Positions 1 to 6,160 of a stretch of 64,000 bases of DNA are shown piece by piece. The notes below the pieces were generated by a model. The model searched no databases, had not been told where the DNA came from, and worked only from the letters and a program-made list of their open reading frames with translations. A program made the position numbers and the translations under genes. This DNA is from Streptomyces spiralis (GTDB taxonomy: Bacteria > Actinomycetota > Actinomycetes > Streptomycetales > Streptomycetaceae): contig NZ_BNBC01000028.1 of NCBI RefSeq assembly GCF_014654675.1, positions 36,496-100,495 of the forward strand. The letters are read 5' to 3'. Every line of letters begins with the position of its first letter. Positions within the stretch are counted from its first letter, which is position 1.

Positions 1-87
1 GTACGACCTCCACTCGTCCTCCCCCTTCTCCACGAACGTTCTTTGTGAACGGCGTATGGCAGTCGCGTTGCAGCCCCCGCGGTTTCC

Positions 88-117
88 TTGAGTCGCCCCT
101 TCACCACGGCCTACGGT
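88..117 (+). promoter_or_regulatory. probable tRNA-Cys promoter
   Basis: TTGAGT (88-93) and TACGGT (112-117) are spaced by 18 bases and lie about 45 bases upstream of the mature tRNA 5' end, fitting a housekeeping-sigma promoter. The rest of 1-161 shows no convincing gene. The assignment rests on consensus similarity only. Confidence 0.4.
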
Positions 118-161
118 CGACGCACCGAGTTCGGAACGGACCGCCCAGCGGTTCCCGACAC

Positions 162-233
162 GGCCGTGTGCCCGAGTGGCCCAGGGACTCGCCTGCAAAG
201 CGAGGTACGCGGGTTCAATTCCCGCCACGGCCT
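162..233 (+). tRNA. tRNA-Cys (anticodon GCA)
   Basis: The sequence folds as a standard tRNA: acceptor strand GGCCGTG pairs with CACGGCC, anticodon stem CTCGC/GCGAG encloses loop CTGCAAA with anticodon GCA, and the T-arm has loop TTCAATT. The discriminator base is T (U73), the identity element for cysteine. CCA is not encoded. The 3' half is duplicated at 3220-3262, so this gene looks like the attachment site of an integrated element. Confidence 0.93.
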
Positions 234-234
234 C
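192..234 (+). repeat. left attachment-site core (attL) in tRNA-Cys
   Basis: This 43-bp segment covers the anticodon loop to the 3' end of tRNA-Cys and recurs in the same orientation, identical, at 3220-3262. A duplicated tRNA 3' end is the usual footprint of a tyrosine-recombinase integration event, in which the element brings its own copy of the 3' end. No integrase gene is visible between the two copies. Confidence 0.8.
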
Positions 235-258
235 TGTTGCCTTGAACAGGCAAAACGA

Positions 259-290
259 AGGGGCGGCACCCTTGATGGGGTGCCGCCCCT
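259..290 (+). terminator. terminator after tRNA-Cys
   Basis: A perfect 12-bp stem (259-270 pairing with 279-290) encloses an 8-base loop and is followed by TTTG. It lies 26 bp past the tRNA end, inside the left edge of the integrated element, so the element appears to supply the terminator now used by the tRNA gene. Confidence 0.75.
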
Positions 291-295
291 TTGCT

Positions 296-317
296 CGTCC
301 GTCTCAGTTTCCGTCTC
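296..317 (+). repeat. 22-bp direct repeat, left copy (candidate arm-type site)
   Basis: This 22-bp sequence, containing CCGTCTCAGTTTCCGTCTC, recurs exactly at 3134-3155. The left copy lies 61 bp inside the left attachment core and the right copy 64 bp inside the right core. In a circularised element the two would flank the core almost symmetrically, as recombinase arm-binding sites do. Functional assignment is inferred. Confidence 0.55.
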
Positions 318-399
318 AGTCGACAGCAAGTCCCTGCCTATACCGGTCCGGGCTCCGCTCACCAGGAGTCGTCGTCTGGTTGGGCACCTGGCGATCGAC

Positions 400-600
400 T
401 CAGGCCTGGAGACGTGGGAGATCCACATCCTCCAATTCCTGGGGTTGAACGAAACCGCCACCGTCAGCAACTCCCGTCCGCTGACTCACATCACCTGTGT
501 CGACCTCGCGGAGGGACCCGTCTCGCGTGCGCTGCCAGTGCGTCCCCTCAGCATCACGGAAGGCAATGCTGACGCCGACGATGTGCTCCATTCGGGCGGC
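400..600 (-). pseudogene. C-terminal remnant of an unidentified gene
   Basis: Read on the minus strand this stretch encodes a plausible protein tail including IAFRDAEGTHWQRTRDGSL and ends at a TGA at 400-402. A phrase of that type (Phe-Arg-Asp, then Trp, then an Asp-Gly-Leu-like turn) is often seen near the C-termini of small Streptomyces proteins. The upstream frame does not look coding and no start with a ribosome-binding site is seen, so I read it as a decayed fragment. It could also be chance. Confidence 0.25.
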
Positions 601-623
601 ATGCCGGCGCGCTGGCGGCAGCC

Positions 624-1163
624 GTGCCGATGCAACTGGCCAACGCGCACGCGAAGGCTCATGCCGCACACCTTGCGGTAGGGCTGAGGAAGCGGAGCCC
701 CTACGGTGTCGCCCTCTCAGGATTGGTGCGCGAGTACCTGGCGCAGACGGCGCGGGAGCTTGGGGAGTCCGTACGAGACGTGCGCGGGTACGAGTACGCA
801 GTGATCCACGATCACGCACTCTTCCCCTTCAGGTACGCAGACAAGCCGAGGCCGCTTGATCGTGCCCGGTTGCCTTCGAACGCGTCGCCCACCCGGCATC
901 GACTGTTCCGGGCGCATGGGCCCCAGCCGCCAGAGGGGCTGTTCGACCTCGATGACGGCCTGGCGACGGAGGAGTACCTGGGGCTGTACGAAGCGTTCGA
1001 GGAGTTGGGAGCTTCTACGAAGCTGATCTGCGTCTTCTTCACGGCCGATCCGGAGAACGGCATCCATGCCATTCACTGGGGAGAGGCTCACCTCGAACCG
1101 GACCGAACGTTCACGTGGCCGTACAAGGAACAGCTCCCCGTCGCTCCCGTGCCGCTTGAGTGA
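624..1163 (+). CDS. hypothetical protein in the tRNA-Cys element
   Basis: A 179-residue protein, not recognised. The frame opens just after a stop at 570-572; GTG 624 and ATG 630 are the only early starts and neither has a strong ribosome-binding site. The middle and C-terminal parts look genuinely coding, with acidic and aromatic segments such as LATEEYLGLYEAFEELG and a clean stop, but there is no signal peptide, membrane segment or known catalytic motif. The N-terminal part resembles low-quality coding sequence, so the gene may be truncated at its 5' end. It is carried by the putative integrated element. Confidence 0.45.
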   Translation: MPMQLANAHAKAHAAHLAVGLRKRSPYGVALSGLVREYLAQTARELGESVRDVRGYEYAVIHDHALFPFRYADKPRPLDRARLPSNASPTRHRLFRAHGPQPPEGLFDLDDGLATEEYLGLYEAFEELGASTKLICVFFTADPENGIHAIHWGEAHLEPDRTFTWPYKEQLPVAPVPLE

Positions 1164-1811
1164 CCTGCAGGGTCCGCCGCTGTCGGCAGAGAGTCCGGCT
1201 GCCATCACCAGCCGACATCAACGACGCCGGACCAGGGCGGACAACGACGGCCTCGGCTGGAATGCCGGCCAGCCACGAGGGCCCATTCCGGGATGTCGCC
1301 TGACCCAGCGAGCGAACTTGTAAGCAGCGGTCGCCGTCCACCGATTCGATCTCCCCCAGGCGTCTCCCGGCGGTGCCGGCTGCCAGGGAAAGCGCAGGTC
1401 GCAGTGCGGGGGCGGAGCACACTGTAAATCTGCTGGACGGCCAGAGTCGGGGCGTATCCGCGCCATCCGAGGGCGGTCGGGAGCAACTACAGCCCGTGCC
1501 GATGGCCCGCACAGCGGGGCTCAATGAAGGAGGTGGAGGAGCGCTTCTCGGCCTGCTGACGGCCGGGCTCACTGTGTCCGTGGCGGTCGGCGAGTCCAGC
1601 ATCGCCTGAGCCCTGCAGCCGTGCCGAAGGTCGTTCGACGCTCAGACCGCGGCGCACACCCCGGCTAGGTCGTCGGCGAGGATCCCCGGGCACGCCAATC
1701 GATCACGGTTCGTGTGTAGCCGCCCTTGGACCTACAACATCATGAGGCGAGCTGTGAGTCCCCGCTCGTATCGTGAAGAGAGACAGAGCTGCGGGGCAAG
1801 GCAGGGAAGTC
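1164..1811. other. gap with no supported gene
   Basis: About 650 bp between the hypothetical gene and the phosphatase gene. Several open frames cross it on both strands, but all are rich in Pro, Arg and Ser and overlap each other, with no start supported by a ribosome-binding site and no recognisable motif. It may hold decayed remnants of element genes and the phosphatase promoter. Confidence 0.4.
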
Positions 1812-2921
1812 ATGAAGGTACCGGCGGTCGACTACGCGGCGGTGTTCCAGGCCCTTCCCGGGGCGGTGGCGCTGGTGACCCCGCAGCTGATCTACGCGGA
1901 CGCCAACGCGGAGTTCTTGCGCCTCCGGGGCCTCCCCCGCGAGCAGGTGGTCGGTCGCTTCGTGCCCGAGGACTACCCCGAAAAAGACCCCTCCGAGCCT
2001 CTCCTGCTCAGAGTTCTGGCATCACTACGCCGGGCAGCGTGCACCGGTGAGCGCAGCATCGTGGCGTTGCAGCGCTACGACGTGGAGGACCCCGATCTGC
2101 CCGGAGTGCGGCACGAGCGGTACTTCAACATGACCAACATCCCCGTGTTCGGATCTGACGAACGGGTAACGCTGTTGCTGCACCGGGCGGAGGACGTCAC
2201 CGAGCTCATCCGCGCCCGTGAAGTCGCGCTGACCTTGCAAGAAGCCATGCTGCCCGCTCCTCGCCCGGTCGGCCGGCACCCGGCGGCCGTACGCTACCGG
2301 CCCGCCTCCGAAGCGCTGCATGTGGCCGGCGACTGGTACGACCTGGTCGACCTGCCCGGCGACCGCATCACCGTCGCGGTCGGCGACGTCGTCGGCCACG
2401 GCCTGCCCGCAGCCGGCGTCATGGGACAACTGCGCAGCGCCCTCACCGCCGCCTCCCTCGTCGCCGAAGGCCCCGCCCGCGCCCTGGAGGTCCTCGGGTT
2501 GTACGCCCGCACCGTCGACGGCGCCGAGAACACCACCGTGGCCACGGCATTCATCGACTGGAAGACCCGCACCATCACCTACAGCAGCGCGGGCCACCCC
2601 CCACCCGCGCTCCTGCAGAAGGACGGGACCGTCGAGTTCCTGGACCAGGCCACCGACCCGCCACTGGCCGCCCGTCCCGAACACGCCCCCCGGATCCAGG
2701 CTGCAGCGGACTTCCACGAGGGCGCCGTTGTCGTGCTCTACACAGACGGCCTGATCGAACGCCGCGGCGAAGACATCGACACCGGCCTCGCCCGGCTCGC
2801 CGACTCCCTGGTTCGCCACCAGGCAGAGGACCCCGAACCCCTCGCCGACGCCGTGCTCAACGACCTACTCCCACCCGGTGACGCCACCGACGACACCGCC
2901 CTGGTCATCGTGCGCCTGTGA
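1812..2921 (+). CDS. PAS domain / PP2C-type (SpoIIE, RsbU-like) serine phosphatase
   Basis: A 369-residue predicted cytoplasmic protein phosphatase. Residues ~10-130 form a PAS-like sensor (VFQALPGAVALVTPQLIY, ADANAEFLRLRGLP) ending in the typical RAEDVTELI transition. Residues ~145-369 are a SpoIIE/PP2C domain with the metal-binding GDWYD, AVGDVVGHG, SSAGHPPP and YTDGLIERR motifs and the final DDTALVIVRL strand. Such proteins dephosphorylate anti-anti-sigma factors; no anti-sigma kinase or antagonist gene is adjacent, so the partner is unknown. ATG 1812 is chosen because AGGGAAG lies just upstream; an in-frame start 39 bp earlier lacks one. It is the best-preserved gene of the putative tRNA-Cys element. 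Confidence 0.88.
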   Translation: MKVPAVDYAAVFQALPGAVALVTPQLIYADANAEFLRLRGLPREQVVGRFVPEDYPEKDPSEPLLLRVLASLRRAACTGERSIVALQRYDVEDPDLPGVRHERYFNMTNIPVFGSDERVTLLLHRAEDVTELIRAREVALTLQEAMLPAPRPVGRHPAAVRYRPASEALHVAGDWYDLVDLPGDRITVAVGDVVGHGLPAAGVMGQLRSALTAASLVAEGPARALEVLGLYARTVDGAENTTVATAFIDWKTRTITYSSAGHPPPALLQKDGTVEFLDQATDPPLAARPEHAPRIQAAADFHEGAVVVLYTDGLIERRGEDIDTGLARLADSLVRHQAEDPEPLADAVLNDLLPPGDATDDTALVIVRL

Positions 2922-3219
2922 ATCCAGCCCGCTACGTTCGCCTGCAAGCTGCAGCGCGCCACCGCGCCCGGGGCAGACCTGGGGCAGCGACCCCAGGCTT
3001 GAGCAACATCCGCGGTTAACCCTGAGAGCCTGTCAGACGCTCGTCGGCCTCGTTGGATGATCAGGAGCCACATCACGCTTCGCGTATCAATCGCGCAGGA
3101 CGTAAGGTCATCGCGGCTGACGCGAGGAGACAGCGTCCGTCTCAGTTTCCGTCTCGTTCATCGCCGTACACAGCCTTACGGAGCCGCATCCGGATGGCGC
3201 TCTGACCAGCGACGACAAA
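2922..3219. other. non-coding right end of the tRNA-Cys element
   Basis: About 300 bp between the phosphatase stop and the right attachment core. No gene is supported. It contains the second copy of the 22-bp direct repeat (3134-3155), which suggests an attachment-site arm region. Confidence 0.45.
3134..3155 (+). repeat. 22-bp direct repeat, right copy (candidate arm-type site)
   Basis: Identical to 296-317 and in the same orientation, ending 64 bp before the right attachment core at 3220. Its role as a recombinase binding site is inferred from position only. Confidence 0.55.
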
Positions 3220-3262
3220 CCTGCAAAGCGAGGTACGCGGGTTCAATTCCCGCCACGGCCTC
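3220..3262 (+). repeat. right attachment-site core (attR), partial tRNA-Cys copy
   Basis: An exact 43-bp copy of 192-234, i.e. from the tRNA-Cys anticodon loop to one base beyond its 3' end. The 5' half of a tRNA is absent here, so this is not a functional tRNA gene. It marks the right boundary of the putative element. The SUKH-4 type gene on the minus strand ends inside it. Confidence 0.8.
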
Positions 3263-3743
3263 CCAGCGTGCGGTGCAGCAGCCAGAGGCTGAAGGCGAGG
3301 GTGGAGACGTCCTCGTCGAAGGGGTGGAGCGTGGCCTCGGCCGCGCTCCAGTTCCACACCTCGCCCGTGGCTCCGTCGACCACCAGGCTGTCGCCCTCGG
3401 CGAAGTGGCCGAGGCGTATCAAGCGGTCGACGTGGGACGGAAGTTCGGCACGCCGGTAAGCGCCCGGGTGCTCGTCGGCGTAGTACTCGGCGAGGGTGCG
3501 CAGGGGGATGTCGGTGTCCAGCTCGAAGAGGATGCCGTCCTCGGGCAGGCCCGTCTCGCGCAGGAAGCGGCGGGTCGGCTCGTGGGTGAGCGTGGCCGGG
3601 AAGTCGACGTCCTCGAAGCGGACGACGCGGCCCCGGCCGAACTCCTCGTCCAGGAGGCGGGCGGGCAGGCGCAGGGTCAGGCCCTGGTTCGGATCCCCGG
3701 CCTCCTCGGCCAGGGCGGTCACCGCGGTGCAGGTCGTGCTCAT
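3243..3743 (-). CDS. SUKH-4 family (SMI1/KNR4-like) protein, C-terminus ends in att core
   Basis: A 166-residue protein of the SUKH-4 type, a family known mainly as immunity proteins and antitoxins against secreted nuclease or deaminase toxins in actinobacteria. Typical features are the early RFLRETGLPEDGILFELD stretch, LIRLGHFAEGDSLVVDGATG, and the terminal VSTLAFSLWLLHR. The last residues (GGRGGN) and the TGA stop come from the antisense strand of the tRNA-Cys 3' end; family members often run on past the LWLLHR motif, so the C-terminus may be clipped. No cognate toxin gene is next to it. The downstream neighbour at its start side (3854) is the molybdenum hydroxylase operon, in the same direction. 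Confidence 0.72.
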   Translation of the reverse strand: MSTTCTAVTALAEEAGDPNQGLTLRLPARLLDEEFGRGRVVRFEDVDFPATLTHEPTRRFLRETGLPEDGILFELDTDIPLRTLAEYYADEHPGAYRRAELPSHVDRLIRLGHFAEGDSLVVDGATGEVWNWSAAEATLHPFDEDVSTLAFSLWLLHRTLGGRGGN

Positions 3744-3853
3744 CGTTCCCCCGTGTTCTCCGAAGCCGTCGTACCGACTGCCCGACTGCCGAAAACACTA
3801 CGACGCACCACTGACAAAGCCCCCGGCCTGCGAGAACGCCGGGGCTCAGCCGC

Positions 3854-6160
3854 TCACTGGCCCGTGACGACCGCCGCCTGCGGGCGGATCGGCAGGCGGT
3901 TGACCGGGCGGCCGGTGGCGGCCCGAACCGCGGAGGCGACGGCCGCCGGGGAGGTGACCACCGGGACCGCGCTGACCGCCTTCGCGCCGAAGGGGGCCAC
4001 GACGTCCCGCTCCTCGACCAGTTTCACGATCTGGATGTCGGGCGCGTCCAGGGCCGTCGGCAGGGCGTACCCCGTCAGGTCGGGATGGCGGACCAGGCCG
4101 CGCGGGGTGCGCAGGTTCTCCGTGAGCGCGATGCCCACGCCCTGGGTGACGCCCGCCTCGATGCGGGAGACCAGCTGTTCGGGGTTGAGGACCCGGCCGA
4201 CGTCCTGGGCCACCGCGAGCTCCACCACGCGGACCGAGCCCAGCTCGATGTCCACGTCCACCACGGCGCGGATCGCGCAGAAGGCCAGGCCCACGAAGGC
4301 GTCGCCCTGGCCGGCCTCGTCCAGCGGCTCCGTGGGGTGCGGGCGGCACTGGGCCGTCGCCCACAGCTCCTTGCCGTCCATGGCCTCGGTGACCGTGGTC
4401 GACAGCACGCCGTCGTACGACGTGATCTTGCCGTCGGTGATCTGCAGCAGCTCGGTCGACATGCCGAACTTGTGCGCGAGGGGCTGGAGGAGCTGGGTGC
4501 GGACCATCTTCGCCGCGCGCTCCACCGCGCCGCCGGACACCCAGGTGTGGCGGCCCCGGCAGCCCGCGCCGGCCGGGGGCTGGTCGGTGTCGACGGGGGC
4601 CACGTGCACCTCGTCGATGCCCAGCGTCTCCTGGACGATCTGCCGGGCGAGCGTCGTGAAGCCCTGGCCCGTCTCGACGGCAGCGCACAGCACCGTAGCG
4701 ACGCCGTTCTGGACCTTCACCGTGGCCGTGGAGACCTCGTCCGCGCCCTCCGCGCCGAGCATGTGCACCATGCCCAGGCCGTAGCCCACGCCCCGGCGCA
4801 CCGCGCCCGGCTCGCCCGCGCCCTCGGGGCCGCCGGGCAACAGCCACTCGTCCTCGGGGGTGTCCTTGGGCAGCGGGGGCAGCGGGTGGTCCGCCACGGC
4901 CTGGAGCAGTTCGGCGACCGGGGCCGGGCAGGTCACCGTCTGGCCGGTGGGCAGGACGTCTCCGGTGGCCATCACGTTGCGCAGCCGCAGCTCCGCCGGG
5001 TCGACGCCGAGCTTCTTGGCCAGCTTGTCCATCTGCGCCTCGTAGGCGGCGCACACCTGCATGGCGCCCTCGCCGCGGACGTGGCCCGAGGGCGGGTTGT
5101 TGGTGCGCACGGCCCAGCCCTCGATGAAGGCGTTCGGCACGACGTACGGTCCGCAGGCGAAGGACACGGCGGCGGCCAGGGCGTCGCCGGAGGTGTCGGC
5201 GTAGGCGCCCGCGTCCAGCAGGATCTGCGCCTCGACCTTGACCAGCTTGCCCTCGGCGTCGGCGTGGTGGCGGTAGCGCAGGAGGGTCGGGTGGCGGTGG
5301 GCGTGGCCCAGGAAGGACTCCTCGCGGGTCGCCGTCAGCTTCACCGGGCAGCCGGTCTTCAGCGCCAGCAGGCCCAGCGGGAGCTGGAAGCCCTGGTCCT
5401 CGCGGTCGGCGGTGGCGCCGGGCACACCGGTGACGACGATCTTCACGCGCTCCGGCTCCAGCCCGTAGCAGGCGGCGAGCGCGTCGCGGTCGGCGTGCGG
5501 ATCGGTGGAGCCGAGGTACAGCTCGACGCCGCCGTCCGGGCGGGGCACGGCGAGGCCGGCCTCGGCGCCGATCGGCGCGGGGTCCTGCCGGCCGATGCGG
5601 TACAGGCCCTCGACGACGACGTCACCGGCCGCCTCCGGGTCGCCGTGGCGCAGCGGGATGTGCCGGACCAGGTTGCCGTCGGGGTGCAGCGGCTCGGCCT
5701 CGAACGCCTGCTCGGGGTCGATCACCGCGTCGAGTACTTCGTACTCGACGATGACGGCGGCGGCGGCCATCCGCGCGGTGTCCGGGTGGTCGGCGGCGAC
5801 GGCGGCGATGGGCTCGCCGTGGTGGCGTACGACTTCGGACGCGAAGACGGGACGGTCGGCCGTGCCACGGCCGTACAGCGGGCGGCCGGGGACGTCCTCG
5901 TGGGTGACGACGGCCCGTACGCCGGGCATCTCGCGCGCGTGGGTGGTGTCGATGGACACGATGCGCGCGTGCGCGTGCGGCGAGCGCAGGACCGCCGCCC
6001 ACAGCAGGCCCTCGGCCCACAGGTCGGCCGCGTACGGGAAGGTGCCCTCCGTCTTGGCGCGGGCGTCGGCGGGCGGCAGCGAGGAGCCGATTCCGTGCGG
6101 CAGAGGCTCCGGCGCGGGGGCGGTCTCCGTGGCGGCAGCGGTGGCGGCTTCGTTGCTCAC
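3854..6160 (-). CDS. xanthine dehydrogenase-like molybdopterin-binding subunit, catalytic Glu replaced
   Basis: A 768-residue large subunit of the xanthine dehydrogenase/aldehyde oxidase family, which would bind the molybdopterin cofactor and substrate. The a/b hammerhead domain begins ~residue 30 (AKTEGTFPYAADLW); recognisable core segments include TREESFLGHAHRHPT, RTNNPPSGHVRGEGAMQ and ETGQGFTTLARQ. At ~residue 720-730 the family motif G-A-K-G-V-G-E, whose Glu is the catalytic base, reads GAKAVSA here: the rest of the region aligns without gaps, so the Glu is replaced by Ala. Its start overlaps the stop of the Fe-S subunit gene (ATGA), so it is the last gene of a three-gene operon. Substrate is unknown and conventional hydroxylase activity is doubtful. 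Confidence 0.87.
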   Translation of the reverse strand: MSNEAATAAATETAPAPEPLPHGIGSSLPPADARAKTEGTFPYAADLWAEGLLWAAVLRSPHAHARIVSIDTTHAREMPGVRAVVTHEDVPGRPLYGRGTADRPVFASEVVRHHGEPIAAVAADHPDTARMAAAAVIVEYEVLDAVIDPEQAFEAEPLHPDGNLVRHIPLRHGDPEAAGDVVVEGLYRIGRQDPAPIGAEAGLAVPRPDGGVELYLGSTDPHADRDALAACYGLEPERVKIVVTGVPGATADREDQGFQLPLGLLALKTGCPVKLTATREESFLGHAHRHPTLLRYRHHADAEGKLVKVEAQILLDAGAYADTSGDALAAAVSFACGPYVVPNAFIEGWAVRTNNPPSGHVRGEGAMQVCAAYEAQMDKLAKKLGVDPAELRLRNVMATGDVLPTGQTVTCPAPVAELLQAVADHPLPPLPKDTPEDEWLLPGGPEGAGEPGAVRRGVGYGLGMVHMLGAEGADEVSTATVKVQNGVATVLCAAVETGQGFTTLARQIVQETLGIDEVHVAPVDTDQPPAGAGCRGRHTWVSGGAVERAAKMVRTQLLQPLAHKFGMSTELLQITDGKITSYDGVLSTTVTEAMDGKELWATAQCRPHPTEPLDEAGQGDAFVGLAFCAIRAVVDVDIELGSVRVVELAVAQDVGRVLNPEQLVSRIEAGVTQGVGIALTENLRTPRGLVRHPDLTGYALPTALDAPDIQIVKLVEERDVVAPFGAKAVSAVPVVTSPAAVASAVRAATGRPVNRLPIRPQAAVVTGQ

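Larger units (their letters stand above)
235..3262. mobile_element. putative ~3 kb integrated element at tRNA-Cys
   Basis: The interval lies between 43-bp direct repeats of the tRNA-Cys 3' end. It contains a PAS/PP2C phosphatase gene, one unidentified gene, a fragment of another gene on the minus strand, and a 22-bp direct repeat about 61-65 bp inside each boundary. There is no recognisable integrase, excisionase, replication or transfer gene, so it is either a decayed remnant of a larger integrative element or a non-autonomous island mobilised by an integrase elsewhere. That it was once mobile is inferred from its structure. Confidence 0.65.
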
